NCBI RefSeq assembly: GCF_001424145.1
Contig: NZ_LMQM01000001.1
Location: 434,001 to 498,000, forward strand
Direction of reading: 5' to 3'
DNA from: Chryseobacterium sp. Leaf404
GTDB lineage: Bacteria > Bacteroidota > Bacteroidia > Flavobacteriales > Weeksellaceae
Length of the DNA stretch: 64,000 bases
The first letter of the stretch is position 1. Every line of letters starts with the position of its first letter. The notes under the pieces are model-generated. The model made no database searches, had not been told where the DNA came from, and saw only the letters and a list, made by a program, of their open reading frames with translations. This document shows positions 17,831 through 26,321 of the stretch, one piece after another. The position numbers were made by a program, and so were the translations under genes.

Positions 17831-18442
17831 TTATTTATTGTTCAGATCGATGGTTGCGACATTGCTGCCGTCTTTAGATTTTTCAATGACATCTTTATGC
17901 TCGATTGAAAAAAGTAAGGTTGAAGGATCAACGAATCTTTTTTTCTTCTTCACCTGTACAGAATCGGATTTTGCCATAATTTTCGCAGGCTGATTCTGAA
18001 TAATGATTTGAGAAGCAACTTCCGAAGGATTTTCTTTGATGAGTGGCAGATTATTCTGAGTCTTAATTTCCTGCACTGTTTTTTCCTGCAAAGGAATATT
18101 TTTAGTCTCAGCAAATTTTTCTTCTGCTTTTTCTGGAACAATTTCTTTTGAGTTAATTTTCTCTGATTCTACCGGATTTTCCTGTTTTTGAGAAGGTATG
18201 TTTACCGTTTCAGCCAGTTGTGATTTTGGTTCAGCATTATTATTAAAAAATAAAACCGCTCCCAAACCAAAGATTACAACAAAACATGCAGCCAGATAAA
18301 CCCAGTTAAATTTAGATTTTCCGGAAACAGAATTTTCAGTCTGAGCCTGAATTTCCGCCCACAAATCTCTTGAAGGAGTAAGCTCTCTTTCGTCGATTTG
18401 TTTTTTGAATTGTTTTTCAAAATTATTATTAAACGAGTTCAT
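17831..18442 (-). CDS. Single-pass membrane protein, candidate anti-sigma factor
   Basis: 203 residues: a short cytoplasmic N-terminal region (residues 1-45, with TPSRDLWAEIQAQ), one membrane helix (about residues 48-66, VYLAACFVVIFGLGAVLFF), then a periplasmic region rich in Glu, Lys and Gln. The gene overlaps the ECF sigma gene by 14 bases. Position, overlap and topology are those of an anti-sigma factor, and the N-terminal ERELTPSRDLWAEI is common in Bacteroidota proteins following ECF genes. A zinc-binding anti-sigma motif (HxxxCxxC) is not seen. Confidence 0.7.
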   Translation of the reverse strand: MNSFNNNFEKQFKKQIDERELTPSRDLWAEIQAQTENSVSGKSKFNWVYLAACFVVIFGLGAVLFFNNNAEPKSQLAETVNIPSQKQENPVESEKINSKEIVPEKAEEKFAETKNIPLQEKTVQEIKTQNNLPLIKENPSEVASQIIIQNQPAKIMAKSDSVQVKKKKRFVDPSTLLFSIEHKDVIEKSKDGSNVATIDLNNK

Positions 18443-18989
18443 TTTTCAGTTGTTTTTGTTGTTGAAAGTAAATCTTTCTTAATTTTTCTTTTGCTCTGAA
18501 GAGTTGGGTTTTGCTAACTGCTAAGGAAATGTTCAGCGTATCTGCAATTTCCTGATGCGAATATTCTTCAATCACATAAAGGTTGAAAACCATTCTGTAC
18601 GCATCCGGAAGCTGATCTAAAAGTTCCTGAGCATTAAAGTCAAAATCAAAAGTCTCTTCCTGCAAATCTTCCGGAACAGAAGCATGAACGTCGTCGAGGT
18701 AAAAAACCGTTTTGCGGCTTTTAATGAAATTGAGACATTCGTTGACTACAATTTTTCTCGCCCAACCTTCGAAGTTTCCTTCGCCACGAAAGCTTTCAAT
18801 GTGTTTAAAAATTTTGCAGAATGCTTTGATCACGCAATCTTCCGCCTGATAGATATCGCTGACGTAGCTTTTTGCCACACTCAGAAATTTCTTTACACTC
18901 TGATCATAAAAGATTTTCTGCGCAGCCGGATCCTGCCTTTTGAGGCGGCTCAGCAAATCATCTTTTTTATTTCCAAACAAAAGCTTCAT
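18429..18989 (-). CDS. ECF-type RNA polymerase sigma factor
   Basis: 186 residues with sigma region 2 (DPAAQKIFYDQ... YQAEDCVIKAFCKIFKHIESFRGEGNFEGWARKIVVNECLNF, about residues 20-93) and region 4 (LLDQLPDAYRMVFNLYVIEEYSHQEIADTLNISLAVSKTQLFRAKEKLR, about 128-176, a helix-turn-helix). Regions 1.1 and 3 are missing, as in ECF factors. It is the first gene of a minus-strand unit with the anti-sigma-like gene (14-nt overlap). No FecR or TonB receptor partner is next to it, so this is not an iron-starvation type pair. Confidence 0.9.
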   Translation of the reverse strand: MKLLFGNKKDDLLSRLKRQDPAAQKIFYDQSVKKFLSVAKSYVSDIYQAEDCVIKAFCKIFKHIESFRGEGNFEGWARKIVVNECLNFIKSRKTVFYLDDVHASVPEDLQEETFDFDFNAQELLDQLPDAYRMVFNLYVIEEYSHQEIADTLNISLAVSKTQLFRAKEKLRKIYFQQQKQLKNELV

Positions 18990-19123
18990 GGTTTATTCTG
19001 TTTCTATACTAAAGACAGCAAAAGTTTAAAATGGTTACAGTCTTTTTTTAATTTTATTGAAATTTTTCGTAACCTACTGAAAATGAATGTTATATTTTAC
19101 TAATTTGTTTTAAAAAAAACATT

Positions 19124-19240
19124 GAATCAGATATGATTCGTATGATGTCGCCCCTTTCAGGGCTTATGATTACAATTCTTTTATATACATGGGGCTGCAC
19201 CCGATGCTGATGTTGTTGCCCCTTCAGGGCTTTCACTTTA
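19124..19240. repeat. Composite palindromic element with repeated CCCCTTCAGGGCTT
   Basis: The element starts with the palindrome GAATCA-GATA-TGATTC (19124-19139). Two similar blocks follow: GTCGCCCCTTTCAGGGCTT (19147-19165) and GTTGCCCCTTCAGGGCTT (19215-19232). Between them is GGGGCTGCACCC (19191-19202), itself a hairpin. GC content is far above the flanks. From memory, very similar segments recur in flavobacterial genomes; in this window there is one copy. Confidence 0.6.
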
Positions 19241-19264
19241 CCGTTGATATTTTTTTAGATTTAG

Positions 19265-20047
19265 TCAAAACGTCCCGCTTGTATTTTCTGTTGGTAAATC
19301 AGTTCTAATTACAGGCTCTTCAGAAATCACTTCCTGCTTTACTGAGTTGACCTGATCTTCAAAATACTTTTCAAGGTCACGCAAAGTTTCCGGAGTGGTT
19401 TGGATATCACGCACGACTTCGCCTTTATTCACAACCACAATTCTGTTGCATACCTCTGTTGTGTGGGCAAGATCATGACTTGAAATTAAAAACGTTACGC
19501 CATTTTCTCTTGCAAAATCACGGATCATATTTTTCAGTTTGATTTGCGTGGAAGGATCGAGATTGGCAAATGGTTCATCCAGAATAATAATTTCAGGCTT
19601 ACCGATTAATGCACCAACAATTCCTACTTTTTTCTGATTTCCTTTCGATAAATCTCTAACGTATTTTCCTGCATTGACGATTTCACCGTTAAACAAATCA
19701 TGGAACTGCTTTAAAAACTCGTCTACAGAAGCTTTATTCTGACCTCTCAGTTCTCCGATGAAATAAAAATATTCTTCGGGCGTAAGGTATCCAATAAGAA
19801 AAGTTTCGTCAATAAAAGCTGAAACTTTATTTTTCCAGGCCTCAGATTCGTTGACTTTAATGTCTTCAACACTTACAAAACCAGTTGTTGGCTGTATTAA
19901 ATCAAGCATCAAACTAAAAAGCGTTGTTTTTCCCGCTCCGTTGTTTCCAACCAGACCGAAAGTTTCGCCTTTGGTAATTTCTAAATTTTCTATATTAAGA
20001 ACAGTTGCAGTTCCGTATGTTTTTTTAAGGTTTTGAATTATAATCAT
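19265..20047 (-). CDS. ABC transporter ATP-binding protein
   Basis: 260 residues. Walker A is GNNGAGKTT (about residues 38-46), the signature is LSKGNQKKVGI, Walker B is IIILDEPFANLD and the switch His is in SSHDLAHTTEVCNRI. The C-terminal 45 residues are a poorly conserved, acidic tail. The style (drug/Nod-type single ATPase) and the DUF5687 permease 150 bases upstream on the same strand suggest a two-gene export system. The substrate is unknown. Confidence 0.88.
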   Translation of the reverse strand: MIIIQNLKKTYGTATVLNIENLEITKGETFGLVGNNGAGKTTLFSLMLDLIQPTTGFVSVEDIKVNESEAWKNKVSAFIDETFLIGYLTPEEYFYFIGELRGQNKASVDEFLKQFHDLFNGEIVNAGKYVRDLSKGNQKKVGIVGALIGKPEIIILDEPFANLDPSTQIKLKNMIRDFARENGVTFLISSHDLAHTTEVCNRIVVVNKGEVVRDIQTTPETLRDLEKYFEDQVNSVKQEVISEEPVIRTDLPTENTSGTF

Positions 20048-20197
20048 TTTTTTGGGTATTATGTTGGTGTAGGATGATGGGTGTTTGGTTTTGCTAATAA
20101 CACTACTTTCGAGCTTGAAGACTGTTACTTGAACTTTTCAGTATGAACCAGAATTACTTTACTTGGCTCTTTACACTTTTTACCTGGTTCTTTCAAC

Positions 20198-21661
20198 TTA
20201 GTCTTTCTTAAAAGCCTCAATCGTACTATATTTCTCAGTTTTATATTTTTCAATAATCATATCGAATATTTTTTCTCTGAAAAGAAATCCGATTAAGCCC
20301 AGAATCCCAATAGAAATTACAGCTGTGGAAATTCCGAAGAAATAATTCATCACATAATAAACTCCCATTGGCAAAAGCATTTTAGGAATAATCAGAAGGA
20401 TAGTTTTGAATGTAAACGTGTTTTTTTGTCCCACTCTTTTTTCTTTTGAATTAAGGTCTATCAGATTTTTATTATACGCGCCGGAAAGAAGGGTAAATTG
20501 TGAATTAACTCCGATATTGTACAATCCCGCAGCGAAGAATGCGAAATAAATCTCCCAGCCAAAATAAGCGTAGAACAGAGCAATGACAATGGAAATTGCC
20601 GTGACTATATTCATCAGCCACCATTTTGCTTTCAGATATTCTCTGTACGGAACATTCTGCGTCATCATGAGAGGGTAATAGGCACTATCGAAAGCGGGAA
20701 CTCTCCCACCGAAAGTAAACTGAAAACCTCCCGTCACCATGAGTCCCATAAACATCATCCATGCCGGACCACTATAGACATCATTCACAAACATCATAAG
20801 GCCGTAAAAAAGAAACATCACACTGCCCGTCATGACACCTTTCGTCACCTTGTTTCGTTTCAGCATTTTGATATCATTGTTGATAAATGTTCCGATAGCT
20901 CCGTATTTGTTCAGAAACTCAATGTTTTCTGTCTTTCCGATTTCTTTTTTGGCTTCAAGACCTTCATCAAGATAGAAACCTTTCCGGATGTAGTTGAAAG
21001 TAATTTTCCAAAGTGCGGCAAACAGAAGAACTGAAACTACAGCTAAATAAGGATGCTTATAAAAACTGTAAAAAACTGTTTCTGAGTATGATAAAACCGG
21101 AATAATTTCGTAATAATTTAAAGCTGCAAGAGCTGCTGTAAAAATTCCTACGCCAATGGCAATGTTTTCTTTATCGTTAAATAAAAGATTGAGAAAATTA
21201 TTCAGATAAAATAAAGATGATACTCCGATAAACCAGGCGAAAATTCCCGGTAAATCATAACCGCTGTAGGCTAAAATTCCGCAGAATGTTATGAGAAAAA
21301 TTGAATTAAACCAGCTGAGTGGGGTAAGAAATGTTTTTATTAAAGTATAGTTTACTACTACTTTCTTGGGGATATTTAAAGTAAGAAAAGGTTTTATGTT
21401 CTGCGTAGGAATTTGCTGAAGCATATATTTAAAATACAAATCGCCAATCCATCCTATGATTAAAAAACGTGAAATCATTCGCAACGGATCCATCTTCATC
21501 TCTTCCTGCACGTAGAAAAAGGCTACAAAAGCCATCATCCCAAGCCACAAAATGAAGAAACATATCCCAATAAATCTGAAAATCTTCATCGCCAGATTGA
21601 TTCCCACCGAAGAGCCACGAAAAAAACTCTTCCACTCCAGCTTCAAAAACCTTTTAAACAT
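20198..21661 (-). CDS. DUF5687 family multi-span membrane protein (ABC permease-like)
   Basis: 487 residues with about ten to twelve hydrophobic segments, beginning MFKRFLKLEWKSFFRGSSVG, which is the typical start of DUF5687 proteins. It resembles ABC-2 type permeases in spacing and is paired with an ATPase gene downstream on the same strand. The cytoplasmic loop FINNDIKMLKRNKVTKG and FTFGGRVPAFDSAYYPLMMTQNVPYREYLKAKW are visible. The transported molecule is unknown. It is preceded by a 46-residue membrane protein. Confidence 0.8.
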   Translation of the reverse strand: MFKRFLKLEWKSFFRGSSVGINLAMKIFRFIGICFFILWLGMMAFVAFFYVQEEMKMDPLRMISRFLIIGWIGDLYFKYMLQQIPTQNIKPFLTLNIPKKVVVNYTLIKTFLTPLSWFNSIFLITFCGILAYSGYDLPGIFAWFIGVSSLFYLNNFLNLLFNDKENIAIGVGIFTAALAALNYYEIIPVLSYSETVFYSFYKHPYLAVVSVLLFAALWKITFNYIRKGFYLDEGLEAKKEIGKTENIEFLNKYGAIGTFINNDIKMLKRNKVTKGVMTGSVMFLFYGLMMFVNDVYSGPAWMMFMGLMVTGGFQFTFGGRVPAFDSAYYPLMMTQNVPYREYLKAKWWLMNIVTAISIVIALFYAYFGWEIYFAFFAAGLYNIGVNSQFTLLSGAYNKNLIDLNSKEKRVGQKNTFTFKTILLIIPKMLLPMGVYYVMNYFFGISTAVISIGILGLIGFLFREKIFDMIIEKYKTEKYSTIEAFKKD

Positions 21662-21761
21662 AGTTTACTTTTTTGTATTGGTAAACATAATTAAAAATTT
21701 GTTACAAGTTTGTCCTGAAACAGTGATTTTAATTGGATTTTAATGAATTGTGGTGAGAGCT

Positions 21762-21902
21762 TTACGATTTACTGCTTTTGTCTTTTTTAGAACGACCGAA
21801 AACTTTAAATAACAGAAAAATGATGAAGACTAAAAGCAGCGATAAAAATAACTGCCACATAAGTAATCCTTTTCCCACATGTTCGATAGTAAATTCTTTC
21901 AT
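21762..21902 (-). CDS. 46-residue single-span membrane protein
   Basis: A short frame from the ATG at 21902 to the stop at 21762 encodes a charged start (MKEFTIEHVGKG), one clean hydrophobic helix (about residues 13-34, MWQLFLSLLLVFIIFLLF) and a basic tail (GRSKKDKSSKS). The start is 10 bases after the end of recN, so it is probably the last gene of that unit. The positive-inside pattern puts the C-terminus in the cytoplasm. I do not recognise a family. The composition (helix plus Lys-rich end) is convincing for a real small protein, but translation is unproven. Confidence 0.55.
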   Translation of the reverse strand: MKEFTIEHVGKGLLMWQLFLSLLLVFIIFLLFKVFGRSKKDKSSKS

Positions 21903-21911
21903 AATAATTAT

Positions 21912-23561
21912 TTAACCTATTAATTCCTTTGCCTGCGCCATCGCTGCCTCCGTGATCTTGCTTCCGGAAAGCAACTGCGCAATTTCATTCAGTTTATCTT
22001 CCTCCGAAAGAGCAATGATATTAGATTGCGTTTTGCCGTTCACATCCTGTTTCACCACTTTATAATTGTCATTTCCTTTTGCTGCAACCTGTGCGAGGTG
22101 AGAAATAACAATCAGCTGCATATCTTCAGACATTTCCCGCATCAGATTTCCGATTTCTTCGGCTACTTTTCCGGAAACTCCGGTGTCTATTTCATCTAAA
22201 ATTAAAGTGGGAAGTTCGTCGCTTTCCGCAATAATTTTTTTGACAGCCAACATTACTCTGGAACGTTCTCCCCCTGAAACAGCGGTCTGAATCGGTCTTA
22301 AAGGAAAACCAGAATTGGCCTGAAATAAAAGCTGAATGTTTTCTTTCCCAAAGCTGTTGAATTCTAAAGCATCCTGAAGATCAATTTCTACTTTAGCTTT
22401 TTCAAGTCCGAGTTTTTTTAATAATTTTTCTGCTTTCGTGATGAAAACCGGTGTGTTTTTCTTTCGCTTATCTGAAAGTTTCTTTGAAAGGTCTACCAGC
22501 AGTTTTTCTTTTGAAACAATGCTTTTTTCAACCTGAGCAATCAGTTCTTCCAGTTCCGTAGCTCCTTTTTGTTCGCCGGAAAGCTGATCTCTCAGTTCTT
22601 TCAGACTATCAACATCAGAAACATTATGTTTGATGAAAAGAGTGTTGAGTTTGTTATTGAGAAGACTTAGAAGCGCCAAATTTTCAGGATTGATCTCAAT
22701 TTTTTCCGCTTCATCTTCCAGTTCAGAAACAATATCTTTCAGTTCTAAAAAAGACGTTTCCAGCCTTTCGTCGAGTTCAGAAAAACTTTGCGAAACTTCA
22801 GCAATTTTAGAAAGTTTATTTTTAGCTTCATTGAAAAACGAAAAAATCCCCATTTCTTCCTGATGAAATCTTGAAAGAATCTGAGCCAGATTTTCAGAAA
22901 TCATTTCTGCATTTTCCTGCACCGAAAGCTGGTTCTGAAGTTCTTCGTAATCAATATTGTCCAGATCAATTTCTTCCAGTTCAGTTAAAAGAAAATTTTT
23001 GTAATCGCTTTCTTTATTATTTTCTGAAAGCTGGGTTTTATATTTTTTAAGCTGAAGGTGTAGACTTTGAAAATCTGAAAATTCTTTCTGATACGCCTCC
23101 AGAATTGTTTTATTACCCGAAATTCCATCAATTATTTTAAACTGATATTCGGAGGTAAATAAATTGGAAGTTTCAAACTGAGAATGAATGTCTACCAACT
23201 GCGAAGTCAGCTCCTTAAGAATATCCAGAGTCACAGGTACATCATTGATAAACGCCCTCGACTTTCCTGATGGAAGAATTTCACGACGGATGATTGTTTG
23301 ATGCTCGTAATCGAGATCGTTCTCTATAAAAAACTTTTTGAACTGATTATTGAGAGAAAATTCGGTTTCTACAATACTTTTTTCTTCAGCTTTTGATATG
23401 GATTTGAGATCTGCCCTCTCCCCTAAAATCAGACGCAATGCCCCGAGGATAATAGATTTTCCTGCACCGGTTTCGCCGGTGATTACCTGTAAGCCTTTAT
23501 TAAGATTCACTTCGAGCACATCGATGAGCGCAAAGTTTTTGATGTAGATTCTGGAAAGCAT
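21912..23561 (-). CDS. recN: DNA repair protein RecN
   Basis: 549 residues from the ATG at 23561 (MLSRIYIKNFALIDVLEVNL); an earlier in-frame Met at 23588 lies in sequence that does not match the family start. Walker A is ITGETGAGKSIILGAL, the long coiled-coil pair spans about residues 155-370, and the C-terminal part has AVSGGERSRVMLAVK and LILDEIDTGVSGKVAEEIG (Walker B/D-loop). RecN is an SMC-like cohesin-type ATPase that holds broken DNA ends for RecA repair. Downstream of coaBC and a DUF4835 gene, the usual order in Flavobacteriia. Confidence 0.96.
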   Translation of the reverse strand: MLSRIYIKNFALIDVLEVNLNKGLQVITGETGAGKSIILGALRLILGERADLKSISKAEEKSIVETEFSLNNQFKKFFIENDLDYEHQTIIRREILPSGKSRAFINDVPVTLDILKELTSQLVDIHSQFETSNLFTSEYQFKIIDGISGNKTILEAYQKEFSDFQSLHLQLKKYKTQLSENNKESDYKNFLLTELEEIDLDNIDYEELQNQLSVQENAEMISENLAQILSRFHQEEMGIFSFFNEAKNKLSKIAEVSQSFSELDERLETSFLELKDIVSELEDEAEKIEINPENLALLSLLNNKLNTLFIKHNVSDVDSLKELRDQLSGEQKGATELEELIAQVEKSIVSKEKLLVDLSKKLSDKRKKNTPVFITKAEKLLKKLGLEKAKVEIDLQDALEFNSFGKENIQLLFQANSGFPLRPIQTAVSGGERSRVMLAVKKIIAESDELPTLILDEIDTGVSGKVAEEIGNLMREMSEDMQLIVISHLAQVAAKGNDNYKVVKQDVNGKTQSNIIALSEEDKLNEIAQLLSGSKITEAAMAQAKELIG

Positions 23562-23694
23562 ATTACGAAGTCTGCATTTGTAATGCAAATATAAATTTTA
23601 GTAACGAGAATTCAGCAATTGTGCGAATGATGGGGTACTTCTATTTCGGTCTGAATTATCTTAAGAATACTTTAAAAGAAACATCATTCAGCCT

Positions 23695-24597
23695 TTACTT
23701 CCATTTATTCCATTTTGTTTCAGCAAATTTTGGTGCAAAAACAATCATCAGCTGTTTCAGATCATTTATGTTGACAGCGCCATTGTTTCCGGAGTTAAAA
23801 ATATTATAAATCTCGTCACTTTTATTATCCATAAAGAGATTAAAGAAATAATTCTGCTGAAAATTATTCTCATACATCTTAAGCTGCAGCAGTGCATCGG
23901 CAATAATTTTTTTTCCCTGGCTCTGGTCCTGATTGAAAAGATTGTCCAGCCCGGCTCTGTGATAGGTGTACATCGTGGCACGCAACTGATTCATGTTCGG
24001 GTTTTGAATTTCACCAATTAAAATAGTTCTGCTTCGCGGTTCGTTGATCTGGTTCCAGCCTTCATAGCCTCTGTTTTGAGAATTCTGGGCTATTTGCTGT
24101 GCTTTTGCAAAATACTGAGTTCCACCGTTAGACTGAAAACTGTCTGAATCATACCCTAAAATAACGTAAACATAAAAACTGATCACATCAATAAGATTTT
24201 TCCCTGAAAACTGTCTTTCATTGAATACCAGATTTTCATTTTCAACATATTCAAATGCAAATTTTGTATCCTGAACATTGAGAAGCGGAGATTCATAAGT
24301 AGTGTTGTAAACAGGTCTCACGGCCTGCACAACGATGCTCCCCCGGTATTTATTGCCGTCTCTTTCGCTGAGAACAAGAGAAAAATTTGATTTGATTTTC
24401 TCAAAATTCTGAAGCTTTTTCCCCGTCCAGCTTGTATTGTTGATAAAGTCTCTTAAACTTTTTTCCAAAGCCTTAAACGCCTGCTGATTACTTCCCTGTA
24501 TCTGCTGGGAATTAACCTGAACAGTTGCCAGAATTTCCTGAGCAGAAGAAAGCTGAGAAATCAAGAGCAGAAATAGTATGATGATGTATTTTTTCAT
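23695..24597 (-). CDS. DUF4835 family secreted protein
   Basis: 300 residues with signal peptide MKKYIIILFLLLISQLSSAQ. The typical DUF4835 features are visible: ATVQVNSQQIQGSNQQAFKALEKSLRDFINNTSWTG, the YRGSIVVQAVRPVYNTTYESPLLN block, and a C-terminal FDLFMDNKSDE-like segment. The gene sits between coaBC and recN, the conserved flavobacterial location. Some annotations tie this family to the type IX secretion system (as PorD), but I cannot confirm that from sequence. Probably periplasmic or at the outer membrane. Confidence 0.85.
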   Translation of the reverse strand: MKKYIIILFLLLISQLSSAQEILATVQVNSQQIQGSNQQAFKALEKSLRDFINNTSWTGKKLQNFEKIKSNFSLVLSERDGNKYRGSIVVQAVRPVYNTTYESPLLNVQDTKFAFEYVENENLVFNERQFSGKNLIDVISFYVYVILGYDSDSFQSNGGTQYFAKAQQIAQNSQNRGYEGWNQINEPRSRTILIGEIQNPNMNQLRATMYTYHRAGLDNLFNQDQSQGKKIIADALLQLKMYENNFQQNYFFNLFMDNKSDEIYNIFNSGNNGAVNINDLKQLMIVFAPKFAETKWNKWK

Positions 24598-24634
24598 TTC
24601 AAAGATTAAAATTGAGAACGGAAATTTATTAAAT

Positions 24635-25837
24635 TTATTTTAAATATTGATTTTCAACAAAATCGAGGATATCTTTTGCGACAGAATCTTTAGATTTTAA
24701 GTCAAATTCTTTTTTTTCTGTTTTCGTGAAAATTTTTATTTTATTGGTATCGTTTTTAAATCCGGCACCGGCGTCACGCAACGAATTCAGAACAATCATA
24801 TCGAGATTTTTCTTGTGAAGTTTTCCCTTGGCATTTTCTTCTTCATTTTGGGTTTCAAGGGCAAAGCCTACCAAAAACTGATGTTTTTTCTGCTCGCCCA
24901 TCGTTTTCAGAATGTCCGGATTTTTGATTAATTCAATGCTAAAACTGTCTTCATTTTTTTTAATTTTTTCAGAAGCCACTGTTTTTGGAGTGTAATCTGC
25001 GACGGCAGCACTTGCGATACCTATTTCAACCTTATCATAAAACTCAAAAACTTTGTCAAACATTTCTTTTGCCGAAGTAACTTTGTGAAGTTCAATATTT
25101 TGCTCTGAAACTTTCTCTGAACTCGGCCCGGAAATCAGAATCACTTTCGCACCCCGCTTTGCCGCTTCATCAGCAAGAGAATAGCCCATTTTTCCTGAAG
25201 AATGATTTCCGATAAATCGCACCGGATCAATGGCTTCATAGGTAGGACCAGCTGTTATTAAAACTGTTTTTCCCTCTAAAGTTTTATTGTGATTTGAACT
25301 GAAAAAATCTTCGATGGTTTGGACAATCGTTTCGGGTTCAGCCATTCTTCCCTGACCGACGAGTCCGCTCGCAAGTTCGCCACTTTCTGCGGGAATTACG
25401 ATGTGACCGAAGCTCTCAGCAAGATCAAGATTCTTCTTCGTGGACGGATGTCTGTACATATCTAAATCCATTGCCGGAGCAATAATTACAGGGCATTTTG
25501 CAGACATGTAAGTTGCAATCAGCAGATTATCACAAATCCCATTGACCATTTTGGCTAAAGTATTTGCAGTGCATGGTGCCACAATCATCAGATCAGCCCA
25601 AAGCCCAAGATCTATATGGCTGTTCCACGATCCGTTTTCTCCATAAAAATCGCTGTAAACAGGTTTTTTAGATAAAACTGAAAGGCTGAGCTTGGTCACA
25701 AACTGCGTGGCATCAGAAGTCATAATCACCTGTACGTCCGCACCTTTTTTAATCAGATCCCGAATCAGAAAATGAATTTTGAAAGCTGCGATGCCGCCGG
25801 AAACTGCAAGAAGGATTTTTTTCCCTGAGATTGACAT
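24635..25837 (-). CDS. coaBC: Bifunctional phosphopantothenoylcysteine decarboxylase / phosphopantothenate-cysteine ligase
   Basis: 400 residues. The CoaC half (1 to about 185) has the flavin-binding VSGGIAAFK, the catalytic His in SWNSHIDLGLWAD, the PAMDLDMYRHPS clamp (PxMNxxMW-like) and the VAPCTANTLAKM loop. The CoaB half has ITAGPTYEAIDPVRFIGNHSSGKMGYSLADEA, then the conserved Lys region ASAAVADYTPKTVASEKIKK. Together they make 4'-phosphopantetheine for coenzyme A. It is on the minus strand with rpoZ upstream (about 118 bases) and DUF4835 downstream. Confidence 0.96.
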   Translation of the reverse strand: MSISGKKILLAVSGGIAAFKIHFLIRDLIKKGADVQVIMTSDATQFVTKLSLSVLSKKPVYSDFYGENGSWNSHIDLGLWADLMIVAPCTANTLAKMVNGICDNLLIATYMSAKCPVIIAPAMDLDMYRHPSTKKNLDLAESFGHIVIPAESGELASGLVGQGRMAEPETIVQTIEDFFSSNHNKTLEGKTVLITAGPTYEAIDPVRFIGNHSSGKMGYSLADEAAKRGAKVILISGPSSEKVSEQNIELHKVTSAKEMFDKVFEFYDKVEIGIASAAVADYTPKTVASEKIKKNEDSFSIELIKNPDILKTMGEQKKHQFLVGFALETQNEEENAKGKLHKKNLDMIVLNSLRDAGAGFKNDTNKIKIFTKTEKKEFDLKSKDSVAKDILDFVENQYLK

Positions 25838-25884
25838 TAAAAATATTTTTAAAATACTAAAATACTTATTTTTTAGGGAATAAC

Positions 25885-25936
25885 GCTGTTTGAAACAGCA
25901 AAGGTCATAAAAGAAAAATTCTCTTATGACCTTTGC
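25885..25936 (-). terminator. Two overlapping hairpins downstream of rpoZ
   Basis: GCTGTTTGAAACAGC (25885-25899) is a palindrome with 7-bp arms. A second 13-bp stem, GCAAAGGTCATAA (25898-25910) with TTATGACCTTTGC (25924-25936), shares its first two bases with the end of the palindrome. In transcription order the larger hairpin forms first. Probably the rpoZ terminator. Confidence 0.6.
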
Positions 25937-25955
25937 TTATAAAAAACACATATTG

Positions 25956-26279
25956 TTATTTTCTTTCTTCAGTCTTTCTGAAGTAAACATCATCGTTCAA
26001 CCATTCTTCAATAGCGATAGAAGTTGGCTTCGGCAGTTTTTCGTAATGTTTAGAGATTTCAATCTGCTCTCTGTTTTCGAAAACTTCTTCAAGAGTAGAA
26101 TTGTGCACTGCAAATTCGTCCAATTTATTATGCAATTCTGTACGGATTTCTGCATTGATCTGCTCAGCTCTTTTGCCCATGATAACAATCGCCTCGTAGA
26201 TTGATCCTACTTTGTCTTCAATCTTGTCTTTGTTGTAAGTAATGGTATTTACTTCTGCTTTTGTATCTTTTACGCTCAT
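25956..26279 (-). CDS. rpoZ: RNA polymerase omega subunit, Rpb6-like Bacteroidota form
   Basis: 107 residues: NTITYNKDKIEDKVGSIYEAIVIMGKRAEQINAEIRTEL is the Rpb6/omega core with the conserved RAxQIN motif. It is followed by a longer tail (FENREQIEISKHYEKLPKPTSIAIEEWLNDDVYFR) seen in Bacteroidota. Omega helps fold and assemble the beta' subunit. It lies between bamD and coaBC, its usual place. A -7 element is 30 bases upstream of the ATG. Confidence 0.92.
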   Translation of the reverse strand: MSVKDTKAEVNTITYNKDKIEDKVGSIYEAIVIMGKRAEQINAEIRTELHNKLDEFAVHNSTLEEVFENREQIEISKHYEKLPKPTSIAIEEWLNDDVYFRKTEERK

Positions 26280-26309
26280 TTTGAGAAAATTAATTTATTT
26301 TTAAGATGG

Positions 26310-26317
26310 CAAATGTA
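26310..26317 (-). promoter_or_regulatory. -7 promoter element for rpoZ
   Basis: TACATTTG on the minus strand (plus strand CAAATGTA) is a full match to TAnnTTTG. It lies 30 bases before the rpoZ ATG and just after the bamD stop. No TTG is seen at the ideal spacing. Confidence 0.5.
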
Positions 26318-26321
26318 CGAT

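Noticed and set aside
25926..26204. 92-codon plus-strand frame opposite rpoZ
   Set aside because: It is antisense to a conserved gene with clear promoter and terminator on the minus strand.
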